A program made the position numbers and the translations under genes. A stretch of DNA of 64,000 nucleotides from Bugulina stolonifera (taxonomy: Eukaryota; Bryozoa; Gymnolaemata; Cheilostomatida; Bugulidae): assembly GCA_935421135.1 (NCBI GenBank), contig OW285193.1, positions 5,574,496 to 5,638,495 on the forward strand. Reading direction: 5' to 3'. How positions within the stretch are numbered: the first letter of the stretch is position 1; each line of letters opens with the position of its first letter. Below are positions 36,384 to 49,039 of the stretch, piece after piece. Below the pieces are notes generated by a model. That model was not told the origin of the DNA. It did no database searches and saw nothing but the letters and a program-made list of their open reading frames with translations.

Positions 36384-38299
36384 TAAAGGGTATGCTACAT
36401 GGACTTTTGCGTTTATCGATCACTCATGTTGAACTTTTGCGAAATCGCATGTTTGTTGCATGCTATAAATGCAAATCCGCGTTGATTCGCTGCAGCTAAC
36501 ATACAATGCTTTGACAAGGTGCTAGCGGCTGAGTTTAGTTTTTAAGATAATTAAATAAAGCCATTAAATAAATTAAAATGTTGTTTAAATTAATCCAACA
36601 AAAGACCAGCACTGGGGGAGAAGTTTAATCCCTATTATAAATACCAGTATAATAAAATTAATCAACAGTCAAGCTATCGTATCCATCCTCAACTATAAAT
36701 TCATGTCAAGCCTCTCATATACGTGTTATGTATAGCAGGGATGCCCAAATGTGTCCCTAAGGGACACAGTGTCCCTTTGCATGGATTTTGGTGTCCCTTC
36801 ATCACTTTTCAAATTTCACATGCAAACATGTCTTTTTGTGGCTGAGCAGTGAAAGCAACTGCACTGCTCAAGTTACACTCGAAAATGCATCACAATGTTA
36901 AAAAATCCCCACATTTGAAAATCTCAAAATATTTTTAAATGATACAGATGTAAATTTCTGTCAACGATTTAAAGCCTACAAAAAATTGATGGCCTGATTG
37001 ACCTAATCACAGAGCTGAAGACAGAGTAAAGTGAAAATCGCTGTCAAACTGATGACACTCTTTAGTAGCACTTGTAGGCCTACGTGAGTTTGTTCAGTCA
37101 CCTGAACTACATGCATATCAAAAACAAAAATCAGACAAGACTGGCAGACAAACATACCAGGCAGCTACTAAAGGAGACATAGACTTTGAGGATGATCCAA
37201 GAGAAGAGACAATTCCATGTCACCCACTAATAATTGTATTCACAAGTGAATCATGTAGCATGCATAGAATATTCATTGCAACTTTCATATAATTTACTTG
37301 AGGCCGGAACAGACTAGCGGATATGTTTGCCGCATTTCACCACGTTTAGTCAGCATAACAACTTTTTTCCGCTGGACAACACACTAGCGATGTTTTCTCC
37401 ATGAAAGGAATTTCTAGTTTTCGCGTGTGTGCCAAGGGAGGCAATTATTGCTATACATGTATATGTCATGTCTCCTACGTGCACATCACATTATAACAAC
37501 GACTCAACTTAGAATTTTTGTTTACAGACGAAAGTGTAAAATGGAGCCGGGAAAAATTTTGCCCAATCAGAAATCAGTGATATCGAGAGCTAAACGTAAA
37601 ATATTAAACACACTTGATATTTGGTGAACAGGGCGTTTTGCGCTCAATTTTGTGACGCCCTGTTGCTTCACCGTCATTTAGAGGCTAATAACGGCGCAAA
37701 ATTTGCTAGGTTGTTTCTACCTTTTTTCTGTTTTCGTGTACTTCAAAAGTAGATGACTATTGCTGTCATACTTTGGTTGAAACTAAATCAATAAATACGC
37801 GAGTTATAGCTATAAAATAACTCATTTTGTATCATAATTAAATTGCCCATTTAATAATCGCAATAAATACAGCAGAAAAAACTAAGTGTCCCTTGCTCTG
37901 ATGCAATTTTAGAATTTGTCCCTTTCCACCAAAAAGTTTGGGCATCCCTGAGGAAACATTTAGTTGAACCTAATTTTCTATTAGCAGAAATATTTCAACT
38001 TGCATGTTTCGATATATTGCTAAAACAGTGGAGGTTTTAACCTAAGCTACAATAAGGAGGGGCTAATCTTAAGAAAATTGAATGTAAATGTATCACAACC
38101 CCCAAATCATCATTTGTAGGTTCACAGTCTACATTAATTCCTTAGATTTATCTACTCTTGCCCTTAGTTAAATTAATGAGTAGACAATTTCTTTTGTTTA
38201 CAATAAAAACGCAACTTCTGTGTAGCACCTAACAAAGTTTTTCGTTTTTTAACCTTGCATTATTCGTAGAAGTTGTGCGTCCATGTAGCATGCACTTTA
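36384..38299. mobile_element. Host DNA element with a nested insertion
   Basis: Ends TAAAGGGTATGCTACATGG and its near complement (ccatgtagcatgcacttta). An uninterrupted relative lies at 51340-52153 in SDR-5 intron 3, in inverted relation. Removing the nested 1.2 kb element leaves about 700 bp, similar to that 814-bp relative. TA flanks suggest a TA duplication but this is not certain. Confidence 0.75.
36736..37950. mobile_element. Nested 1.2 kb element with CAGGGATGCCCAAA ends
   Basis: Inverted ends CAGGGATGCCCAAA (36736) and its near complement ending 37950. The empty site in the relative at 51340-52153 reads gtataggaaac (complement strand), so only AG seems duplicated. Inside are repeated gtgtccct words and a 9-bp hairpin (acagggcgt) near 37628. 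No gene recognised. Confidence 0.75.
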
Positions 38300-38384
38300 A
38301 ATTATTACTTTGCTAATTTTTTTCTGTAGTTAAATAAACCAGTTGATTTTTATTCTACGAACAAAGAGTACAGTTAAACAGTAC

Positions 38385-39115
38385 TAGAGGTGGAACGAGA
38401 CTCGAGATTTCTCGAGTCTCGTATCGACTTACCTTGTCTCAAAAGTCGTCTCGAGATGGCAATTAGCATTCGAGACTGAAAACAAATAGCAGCTAATAAT
38501 TTTTATTTATAATAAATTAATAATTATAATAGAACTAATTGCTAATCAACAATAAATATATCAAATAGAAAACTATTATTCAAATTATTTAGTAATACTC
38601 CCTACATATACATTCCCAGCACTGATTTCCTAGCAATAGCATTGCAGCTAACGCTGAGCTACTGGTCGATCACTACTAGTCATACAGAATTACTAACGAC
38701 TATCAATCACCACTCCCACAATGCAATGTTATGTCCTTACCAAAAGTTGTCTACTCGTGAGATTATTTCATTAAAGGAAACATAACTCCATACTAATTTT
38801 TCAAATTGCATTTTATTATTTTAGTACCTATGTACAATGTACATGCAGGCATGCAATGTAATGTACATGGAATACATGTGCAATATATTCCACAGCCTTC
38901 TGTTCACTTTTTATTGAAATGCATAATGATAAAATACAGAGTTTACAGAGTAGCAATTGAAACTATTGGAGTTCTAACATGCAGATATATAAAATTTGGC
39001 AAACTTCTTAGAAAAATTGCCTTGAATCCTAAAACCCAGTCTCGTCTCGAATTTTTTAGAAGTAGTGTCTCGAATCTCGTCTCGAATCCAAAAATGCTGT
39101 CTCGTTCCACCTCTA
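38385..39115. mobile_element. hAT-like element, 731 bp (copy B)
   Basis: Same family as 35220-35952 but in the opposite orientation. Flanked by aacagtac / aacagcac (38377-38384, 39116-39123), an 8-bp duplication with one mismatch. The two copies, 2.4 kb apart, form a large inverted pair. Confidence 0.9.
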
Positions 39116-39708
39116 AACAGCACATATACATTTTTGTGTATAAATTTATGCAATTTAATTCAGCAATCACCTTAAGCAATTATGCAGGTGTCGCCACAGT
39201 TTATCACAAAATTTCTTATAGAAATATTCTATACTGGATACTGGATAATGTATTCTTCCTTTTACTTACAGAAAATTATTGGTAGGATCCAAAACACAGA
39301 CGTACGCTGTAAATAGTCTGAAATGATAAGAGATTGTAGAAATTCAAGTATTGCATGTTGACATGGTTGCACAAAGATCCCTCAGATGGCCTTCCCTAGC
39401 TTCGGTCTCGCTCAGAGCTAGCATGAGCAGAATGAGCTCGACGGCTCAAACACTTTATACTACCCTATATAGTCAGCTGGATTACTAACGGCAAGGCACT
39501 AACTACTTGGTATTATCACGGCTAGTCACTACCCCAGAAAGAACAGCTGATTAAAGTTTAATAATCTATAAGATTGTACTTATACTCGTACATTATGCAC
39601 AGCCTATTACTTTGTTGCATTGATAACACTATATTATATAGTTGACAACAAGTCACAGTAGGAGGAGAAGGCAGCATGGTTGTTGCTGCCTTATATGCCC
39701 TAGTTAAG

Positions 39709-42409
39709 CGGTTGTACTACATTACGGGGCCGGGGTTTGCCGGGGTCCGGTGCCGGGGTGACTCAAATTTGATCAAAATGTAATGAAAATAATTTATTTT
39801 AATTAAATTCAATAAATAGAAGTGTATTTATTATATTTAAACTCACCTAGTCACCAAACAGACAAAAGTGATTGCTTCACCGAAACTGGTAGGAGTATTG
39901 GACTAGTCAACCGCTGTTGATCGTTGTTAAAGCAATACCGGCCGCAACAATCTTGGCCTACAAAGTACTGGCCACCAGACAATTTGCCCTACTGGTTTCT
40001 TCATTGAGACTGTGTAGACAACTTCATAGTATCATCACTTATGTAATCTGGCACTGTATTGTATAAATATAACATGGATTTCCAAACACCCAATGTTGAC
40101 CTGTGCACATCAATATGAGATCATACAGCACAACTGAGAGGTGATTACCAACTTCATACTCATTCAGTATATAGCTGGGGGCGGGGGGGGGGGGGGGGAG
40201 ATGCTTAGAACTATGGATTGATTTGAGGGAAAATAAACACATCAGGAACTGGATTCAGACACATGTATCAATTCCTGCCTTATCATGCTTCCTGTGTTGG
40301 CAATTCCAATACATTATTAATCAAATTTATTAGGCTAATTAATACAACACAAAATAATACAGATAGACTTTATATTGTACGCACTACAACAGATTTATTA
40401 GTATTCTAGAAACATTATTAATTCAATTTTGAACAAATATTTAGATTTATTTCTTATGTTTAAACATTATATAATAATATTAGTCCATATAACCGTAATG
40501 TACATAAAAAGTCTATAAATAGTTAAAACTTGCACATCCAGTATACCAACATACAAATGAACTGCACATGGAAAACAGTATTTATACACATTAAATAATA
40601 TGCAAAACCGAACAGCTAGATCTCAGATGAACAACAGTAATAATACATGCATTATATTATATATAAAGAAGAGCAAAGTGTTGAGCTGCTACAGCATGAC
40701 CACTTTGCAACTCTCAAAAATTAAGCTTCAGCAACCGCATGTATAGTGGAAATCAACCCATACAGTGTGGTGAAACTGTCCAGCAGTGTGTGTAGGCTGA
40801 TTGTCACTATACATGCATTTTTATGTTGCTGAGGTGGCCGTGATGGTAGCAGTCTCTTCACATGCTTGCCAGAGTAGCGGAGGTTGGTCGTAATAGGGCA
40901 TCTTCTTCTCGATGCTGATTTCCTGGGTCGTCGTACCAGTTCGGCCATAACTGTAATAACATTAATATCATCAGATCGCATTGGACCTACATGCATGTGT
41001 AAAAAGGCAGGATTTTATTATGCTATTATAGGTAAGTAGAATTTGCGAATGATCGAAAAAGACAGCTCAAAACAGGAAGTTTTGAACCTGGATGTTTGAA
41101 AAACTGCTAGTTCAAAACTCTACACCCCAATCCCCAACTCTCAGACCTCAACAAATTTGGGACAGTTCGAAACCGAACAGTTTAACACTGGACAGTTCGA
41201 AACCCCTAACCCCAACCCCCAGATTTCAACCAACTTTTAATATTATTTTTTTAGTTAAACAACTAAATAAATTAATTTATTTGTGAATTGCGTTCTTCTA
41301 AATGTAATCTACACAGTTTAGAACTATCCGGTTTCGAACTGTCCGGTTGTGAAACGTCCTGTTTTGATTTGTCTTTTTCAAGATGTCCTTTACCGATTTC
41401 AACTAATTTTTATCTTTAATAGCATTTTTTGTTTTACTACTAGTAACTTGTAGAACACTAAATAATTAATTCTCTGTGAGTTATGTTCTTCTAACTATAA
41501 TCTACACAGTTTCGAATTGGTTGTATACCAAACGTCTGGTTTAGAAATGTCCTATTTCAAACTGTATTTTTCAAAATGTCCCTTTACCAGGTGAGTATGA
41601 CCAAAGTATATAAGTCATATTTCAGCTGATGAATGCATTGGAGCTTTTCTTTGATTTTAATTATTGTTTTGATTTTGTCATTTTAACTATAACTATTTTA
41701 ATTTTAAATACTTTACTAATTCTAAAAAATAATTAGGCCACTTTCAATAATTATATATTATTTTATTCTTATTTAAAATAATTAAATAATCTTATCTCTA
41801 ATGATGTAAATAATAATTTAATATTAAATATAACAATCCAATGAATAAGAATGTTTTATGTTTTGTTACTCACTGGGCAAGATCATTCAGCAGGCAACAG
41901 CTCTGTTAACAATAATGCTAAGCCTTTACTCTCTATTCATATAATAGATGAAAACTTCACTAACCAGTGCTGCAGTTCATAATGAATATGATACAATATC
42001 AATACAGTAGAAATATTCAAAAAGTACATGTCGAATGAGAATATTTCAGCAAGCACATTCATATTGTTGAGACAGGAAGTAGAGACTGTTGTCATAGGCA
42101 ACAAAAGCATTCGGGAAACGTTAAAATTAGTTTGCACAAAGGTGTCAGGCTAACTGCTGGCGAGATTGTCGAGGTCTACTTAACGCGATTATCTTGTCTA
42201 CGGACAATTTTTATTTGGCCGGTTTGTCTTCAGAAATGCCGTTCGTTCAGTGAGTCACTTTTGGTGACTAGATGAGTTAAAATTAAATAAATACGTTACT
42301 ATTGACTCATTTGAATTTAAATAAATTATATTTAATGAATTTTAATCAAATTTGATTCACCCCGGCACCAGACCCCGGCAAACCCCGGCCCCGTAATGTA
42401 GCACAACCG
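39709..42409. mobile_element. 2.7 kb long-TIR element with 9-bp duplication (Mutator-like, tentative)
   Basis: The termini are CGGTTGTACTACATTACGG and its complement, continuing into a GC-rich block (ggccggggtttgccgg) and an AT-rich arm of about 180 bp at both ends. A perfect 9-bp direct repeat CTAGTTAAG lies on each side (39700-39708, 42410-42418). Nine-bp duplication with long arms points to a Mutator-like element. The interior is noncoding: a run of Gs at 40181-40199, a diverged dispersed repeat at 40720-40990, and a degenerate array of acagttcgaaac words at 41050-41580. Confidence 0.85.
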
Positions 42410-42424
42410 CTAGTTAAGTGTAAA

Positions 42425-43430
42425 AAATAACAACCAATCAAGGTTATACAATCAATATCACACGGTAGCACAATAAAATGGTCGGATGATATGTTTACGT
42501 AGAAAACTATACCATCAGTGCCAAAAATGCTAAATTAGCACTATAAAAGGCTGATAATTAATTATTATTATTACAATTATACAAGAGTCGTAGAGTACAC
42601 TGCCTGCTACTGATTATCAGTGGGCTAAAAATGGTACATTCCTTCTCTTCTCCACAACAATACTAGATACTAGAAATTCCTTATTGAATATTCGTATTCA
42701 ATACCGGTATTGGATATTGGCTGCGCCAGGCAAATATTGGATAATGCTGATATTGGATTAGTTTTCAAGTGATGGCCCCACACCTGCTTTCACTATTGCC
42801 GTCTTTACCCATGTGCATCACACCATCTCAAAAACTCCAATTTGCAAAGCTGTACTTCAAGTAGTACATGTATATGGTTTTATTGGGGGAGGTCATATTA
42901 TAATATATGTATTATCAGTTATCTTCAGCATGACATTGTTGACTGATAAACTTTATAGACTCTGCCCAGAATGCCCTTGATCATGATATAGTCATACCAT
43001 CCTTCACTGAAAGTACGCTGTAAGTACAGCTCTTCACTTTAATGGCATCCAGTTAATTTATATCTACATGTATCACTATATTGTTTTATATAAATTTGAT
43101 TATAGCTGCATAAACATTTAAAGTGCGCCTGTTTATTAGATGTTACGCTTGAAGAGCGCTCATATCTCAGCAGTATCTGTGTTAATTCAGGTCAATGTAT
43201 AAAAAATGGATTTAGTCATGGAATAAGCATTTGTGTGGCCAAATCATGTACATGTATATATCATGGATAGATAAAAGACTGCTCTATAAAATGCTTTTTA
43301 TTCCATAAAACTGCAGAGCAAGTAATGATGATACGACTGATAGACACCAAAGTTTTATTCTGATTCAGTGGTTTCATGGCATACCAATGTACAAAATATA
43401 ATCTAGTCAACTCCATGTAGGTTCTTATTT
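42425..43430. repeat. Duplicated block upstream of SDR-4 (pairs with 47990 block)
   Basis: 42425-44963 aligns with 47990-51002 in front of SDR-5 through to exon 2. It includes a second promoter-like module (gataaactttatagactctgcc at 42948, donor after 43019) that has no coding exon next to it. Confidence 0.85.
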
Positions 43431-43830
43431 GCCATATTGATAGATAGGTTACCTGATGAGGTAAGAGAGGAGACCCCCTGAAACACGATGTTTGCAGATA
43501 GCATTGTTATTTGCAAATGGAGTAAAGAGCAAGCTGAGGCCATGGAGGTTTGCACTAGGGAGAAGGAGAATGAGAGTAAGCAGAGCCAGAACCGTGTATT
43601 TGTGTTTGAATGGAGTTTCAGGTGGAGACTCAATAAGAATGCAGGGGAGTGAGTTGAGAAAAGTGAAAGAGTTCAAACACCTTGCATCTACAGTACAGGA
43701 GAATGGGGAGCATGGAGGAAAAGTAAAGAAGAGAATACAAGCTGGGTGGTGTGGATGGAAGAAAGTATCAGGCATTTTATGCAATAAGAAGCTCCCAGCC
43801 AAGCTAACGGTCTAGTAGTTGTAACACAGT
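43431..43830 (+). pseudogene. LINE reverse-transcriptase fragment (short copy)
   Basis: Reads DRLPDEVREETP, stop, then MFADSIVICKWSKEQ, and after a frameshift GSELRKVKEFKHLASTVQ, the end of a LINE reverse transcriptase. The catalytic FADD box is FADS, with an internal stop and frame breaks, so it is dead. Compared with 49040-49860 it has lost 473 bp: 43810|43811 corresponds to 49399|49873, with a 2-base GG at the joint. Confidence 0.85.
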
Positions 43831-44223
43831 CCTCAATTCTCCTTCTTTCTACTTGAGGATATGCACAGCATTATCCACCTTATTGTCAACCAAAACCTTG
43901 GTACGAAAGTGTATCTGTTAGCCCATCATATTTAACCAAATCAAGCCAATATAGCTTAGTTGAGTCAGCCATTACTGAGCTCAATCATCAACGTACAGTT
44001 TACTTTGGTTCTAAACTCAAATCTTTTACATTTCATTACATAAGCTCGCAAATGATTGGTTCAACACTTATGTGACATATTAGGTGTGAAATGGCTTGAA
44101 CATGATTGGTTAAAGCTTGCTAGGGTGCAAGCCTCTTTAGAGGCCTGAGCACCATGTACTATGATGTATCTTCAGCATGTCATGGTTTACTAACTACTAG
44201 ACCTATCATCCATTGGTTGTTTC

Positions 44224-44299
44224 TTATCAGCTGATTAAATTTATAGCCTCTGCGCTCGATCACTATTATAGTCCTACCATCATTCACTGCAAGTACACT
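44224..44299 (+). promoter_or_regulatory. SDR-4 promoter motif and noncoding first exon
   Basis: TTATCAGCTGATTAA at 44224-44238, tttatagcctctgc, then the donor act|gtaagt (exon end 44299); acceptor ttatcttacag at 44525-44535. Same spacing as SDR-3 and SDR-5. Confidence 0.65.
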
Positions 44300-44568
44300 G
44301 TAAGTATTAGCTGTTCATTTTTCATTGTAATGTCATCTACATGTAGTTATTTTATATCTATCACTATATTCTCTTATACATGTACATATTATTGCAATTG
44401 CGTAAAGAATAATATGATACATGTACATGTACATAGTACATAGTACATAGTACATAGTACATGTACAACAAATTGTGTGATACTGGAGAAGAACGCTGTG
44501 GTCATAGGGTAGTCACACTATAGCTTATCTTACAGGTTCACTATATATCCAAACTTCAGAAGGTGAAG

Positions 44569-47500
44569 ATGTCTGCGGCTTCTTTGGCTGGAAAAGTTGT
44601 GGTAATAACAGGTAAAGACTTTATGAGAAATCTAAATTTTTAGACCACTCACTAATTAGCTACCACAAAGAGAATAAATCATTGGTAGGGGAGATATTCA
44701 CAAGCCTATTATACTTAACACATGATGTTGGGATATTTTCCACCTGTACAAGTGGGCTGGTCACTCTGGCACATAATGGTTGGTAAATATTCATTTTGTC
44801 AAGTTGCCGAGGTGACCATGACAGTTGTAGTTTCAGTCAAATGCTAGGCAGAATGTTGGAGGTTGGGGATTCAGCATCAAATTGCTTCCAAGGATAGATC
44901 CACAACATCTGTGGTAAATGTGGAATCCTAGTGCGTATATTCATAACTTACATGTACACGCAGGTGCAAGTTCAGGGATTGGGAGAGCTACTGCTATTCA
45001 CTTCGCTTCTCTTGGTTCTAAACTAGTTCTGTGTGGGAGAAAGGAAGCGGGTCTCCAGGTATGCTAATCAACTAAACACCTACTTTGTATTAGTTCATTA
45101 CTTTCTATACAAGTCATGTACATCTGATTAGTGTGTTGGATGAGATAATTCTGTCCTGATTGTAGGAGACAGTAAGTAAATGTGACGGAGCTGATGATGT
45201 CATCAGTATAGTTGGAGATGTGACTGTAGAAGCTGACGTTGTGAAGATTATAGAGAGAACAATAGAGCATTACAAACAGTTGGATGTGTTGGTAAGGTAA
45301 GTTACGAAAGGGTGCATTTGACTTAAATGTACGTTTAAACACCGATTACTAGTATGTAACTACATGCTCATTTATAGCACGTTGACTGGTAAATATACTG
45401 GCAGCTGTTAGCATTGAAAAGATGTTTGGGGTTAAACAAAGGGAGTCAATCAGAGCTTACGTACTATAGAAGTATGGAACCATTGTTAAACTGCAGAAAT
45501 CTCTCTTATCCTCATTTCACAAACAGAAGTCATTTCAGATATGTAGCACTGTATCGTGTAGACCAATTCCAGATTCTTCTGCATCATTAAAGTGCACATT
45601 ATTTAGCTAATGAGGTGCTAAGCAGTACCGATGATTGGTGGACACTAAATTAAAGGCATTTCATAATGATAAAACGTCAACTTCTTCCTTCTCAGGTGTA
45701 CACTAACCACTTGATGTAAACCATCAATGTAAAACCATTGTAATATTTTTGTTCAAAGTGTTTTTATGCTGCAAGACCATAGTGTTCAGTCTCTCTCCGC
45801 ACCTTTTAGCTAGAAGTACACAGAACTTGACTGGTCTGGTGTAAGCAACCGACATTTCTGGCAGTTCTTCTGTATTTATTCCAAAGACTTGCTGTAAAAC
45901 AAGCTACTTCTGTTCCCACAGGTAAATAATGCCGGAATCTTTCAATCTGGCTCAATAGAAGGAATGACAATGAAGCAGTTTGATGACATCATGAATACTA
46001 ACCTGAGAAGTGTTTACCACCTGACTATGCTGGCTGTACCTCATTTGGTTGCTACTAAAGGAGCCATTGTCAATGTATCAAGTCGTTTGGGAATAAGGCC
46101 GGTGAGTTATCAAACCTATTAAAGCCCGTTATTGACAAAAGCTCTTCTGAAGCCAAATGAGCGGTATTTTGTGTGGGCGATGAGAGACTGCTACTGTAAC
46201 ATGTAGAATATTGCTTGACCTTCTGTGGAGTTTAATCATTTTCTTCAGGGCTATTCCGCTGTAGTACATGCCATGTCCAAAGCTGCTCTGGATCAGTTCA
46301 CCAAATGTGTAGCCTTAGATCTGGCATCAAAGCAAGTCAGAGTGAACAGTGTGAAGTAAGTGTCCACATGCTATTCTGCAAATGTAGATCGGGTTAGACT
46401 AAGCAGTATATGCAACATTGATAGGGCGTTTGGCAAAGCTACCTTTATTTTTAGTTTCTGAAACTCTCCACTCTAGCTAGTTGATATTTGCTTAAGAATT
46501 CAAAAACTGATTGAGCAGTATAAGCAAGCTCAGACAGTGATATGTTTGTTTTATGGATAGACTGTTGATCATTTCACAATTTGGACTATAGTTGTTCTAT
46601 TATAAGCTGTGAGCTCCTGATTGGTTTTTTTGAACACTTCTAAAATTGTTCTGCTACTTGTACTGATTAATTTGTCATATTCAGGAGTTTAATATTAGCT
46701 ACTGCTGCCGCCGCCGCTGCTGCTGCTTATGACAACTTTTACTTTTCTTTCATGTAGGAAATTAAGGGACATGTGAATTAGGTCTGCTGATATCTCAAGG
46801 TTGATTGATAAAATAATATAAAAGCTTTGCTGGCTCTCTGCTCTTAATGGCATTGGAGGACATTTTGAATTCTAAATTTGCTTTTTCTTCCAATAGGAAT
46901 TAACAACGTACAAACTATTGTATTGCTATTATTTGCTGCCAAATTAATTATCGTCTGCAAGATGTAAACATGTATACAGTTGTCATACTCATGTTGTGTT
47001 CTCACTGTTTTAGCCCTGGTGCAATACATACTAGACTAGTTTATGAAAGCTTTACGGATGAGGTGAGTTTTAATACCTACATGTACGATAACAACCTTGC
47101 TGGAACAAATAGTAAACTAATTTAGTAGTGGTTTAGCAGCTGTCAAGTTGGAGCAAAGTCGGGAAATTTTATTGGGTTAGTATTGACATATTACATGAAA
47201 TATTCAACGTGAAATGTACAAGTACAATGCACAATGTACATGTTCATGATTGTCCACCACTTTGATAAGCTAAGTTAGATAAGATAATATAAGATAAGAT
47301 TGAGCAGCCAGACTGCAGACAATAAATTGAATAAAATATTAATAGACAAGAATAAAGTTTAGCTGCTGATGTAAGTCGTTTTCCTTTGAACAAATACTTA
47401 AGCGAGCCTCGTTCTGTGCATTACTATCATGTCTCAATTATATATATTGTTGACAACTTCTCGCTGTCTCAGATGTTGGAGCATCTGAAGACTATCTACC

Positions 47501-47631
47501 CATTAGGAAGAATCGGCGAACCAGAAGAAGTGGCTAAGGCTATAGCATTTCTCGCAAGTAGTGATTCAAGTTTCACCACCGGAACGCAATTACCAGTTGA
47601 TGGCGGTATCATCTTAGCTAGTCCCCGATAA
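44569..47631 (+). CDS. SDR-4: SDR paralog lacking the catalytic Tyr (group B)
   Basis: Exons 44569-44611, 44964-45058, 45166-45291, 45922-46101, 46249-46355, 47014-47062 and 47473-47631; 759 nt, 252 residues, no stop. TGASSGIG, NNAG (90-93), Asn115, Ser142 and Lys159 are present, but residue 155 is His (CAT): exon 5 reads GYSAVVHAMSK. The body, introns 3-6 and 3' UTR are closest to SDR-3; the upstream region and intron 1 are closest to SDR-5, so this gene is a join of two histories. Exon 3 mixes group B GADD with SDR-1-like EADVV. AATAAA at 47870-47875. Confidence 0.9.
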
Positions 47632-49039
47632 TTAAATAGGCGCATGAAGGCAAAGCAGGACATTTCACATTGTTTTGATTGACTAGATATTCTACTTGTA
47701 CATCTGCAGTGTAGTAAATAATAAATATGTGTCTAAACATGTGATTTTGCCTTTTATAGTAATTTCAGTCCTTAAAGCATGAATGTTTGATTATTCAAAC
47801 ATAGCATCAGAATGGTATGCTGCATGACCGTGTGAAGAAATTAAATTATATAAGGTTGACCAAAATTTCAATAAAGACAGAAGGTAGAAAATTATATTAC
47901 TGGAATGTTGTAATTTGGTGCTAATGCTTAAACTTTGAAATCTACATGTACATGTAATTCAGTGTATACGGTGTGTACCCGTCTCAATAACAACCAATCA
48001 AAGTTATACAATCATATCACATGGTAGCATTGCACAATAAAATGGTCGGATGACATGTTTACGTAGAAAACTATACCATCAGTGCTAGAAATGCAGAATT
48101 AGCACTATAAAGGGCTGACAGTTAATTATTACAATTATACAAGAGTCGTAGAGTACACTGCCTGCTACTGATTATCAGTGGGCTAAAATTGGTACAGTCC
48201 TTCTCTTCTCCACAACAATACTAGATATTAGAAGTTCCTTATTGAATATTTGTATTGGATACCGCTATTGGCTATTGGCTTCGCCAGGCAAACATTGGAG
48301 AATGTTGATATTGGATCTGATTTCAAGTAATGGCCCCACACCTGCTTTTACTATTGCCATCTTTACCCATGTGCATCACACTATCTCAAAAACTCCAATT
48401 CGCAAAGCAGTTCTTCAAGTATAATTTGGTTTTATGGGGTGGAGGTCACATATTATCGTTTATCTTCAGCATGACATTGTTGACTAACTACTAGAGCTAT
48501 CCATCTATTTGCTTAGTCTTATCAGCTAATAAACTTTATAGACTCTGCCCAGAATGCCCTTGATCACTATATAGTCATACCATCCTTCACTGCAAGTACG
48601 CTGTAAGTAGTAGCTCTTCACTTTAATGGCATCTAGTTACTTTATATCTACATGTATCACTATATTATTGTCTTATGTAAATTTGAATACAACTGCATAA
48701 ACATTTAAAGTGTATCTGTTTATTTGATGTTACACTTGAAGTGCTCATATCTCAGCAGTATGTGTGTTAATTCAGGTCAATACATAAAAAATGAATTTTA
48801 ATCATGGAATAAGCATTTTTGTGGCCAAATCATGTACATGTATATACCATGAATAGATACAGGACTGCCCTATAAAATGCTTTTTATTCCACAAAACTGC
48901 AGAGCAAGTAATGATGATACGACTGATAGACATCAAAGTTTTATTCTGATTCAGTGGTTTCATGGCATATCAATGTACAAAGTATAATCTAGTCAACTCC
49001 ATGTAGGTTCTTATTTGCCATATTGATAGATAGGTTACC
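47632..49039. repeat. 3' UTR and duplicated block upstream of SDR-5
   Basis: 47632-47930 is the SDR-4 3' UTR. From 47990 the sequence repeats 42425 onward. A promoter-like module, TTATCAGCTAATAAA at 48519 with donor after 48602, has no coding exon beside it. Confidence 0.75.

Noticed and set aside
38806..39285. 159-codon frame on the plus strand
   Set aside because: Overlaps one end of the hAT-like element and mirrors a frame in its other copy; no domain and no splice context.
40721..40996. 91-codon minus-strand frame
   Set aside because: Lies within the 2.7 kb transposon and resembles the repeat at 17186-17450, which is not open in the same way; treated as repeat.
41050..41580. Telomere-like or satellite array
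   Set aside because: The acagttcgaaac words are irregularly spaced and confined to the interior of one transposon.
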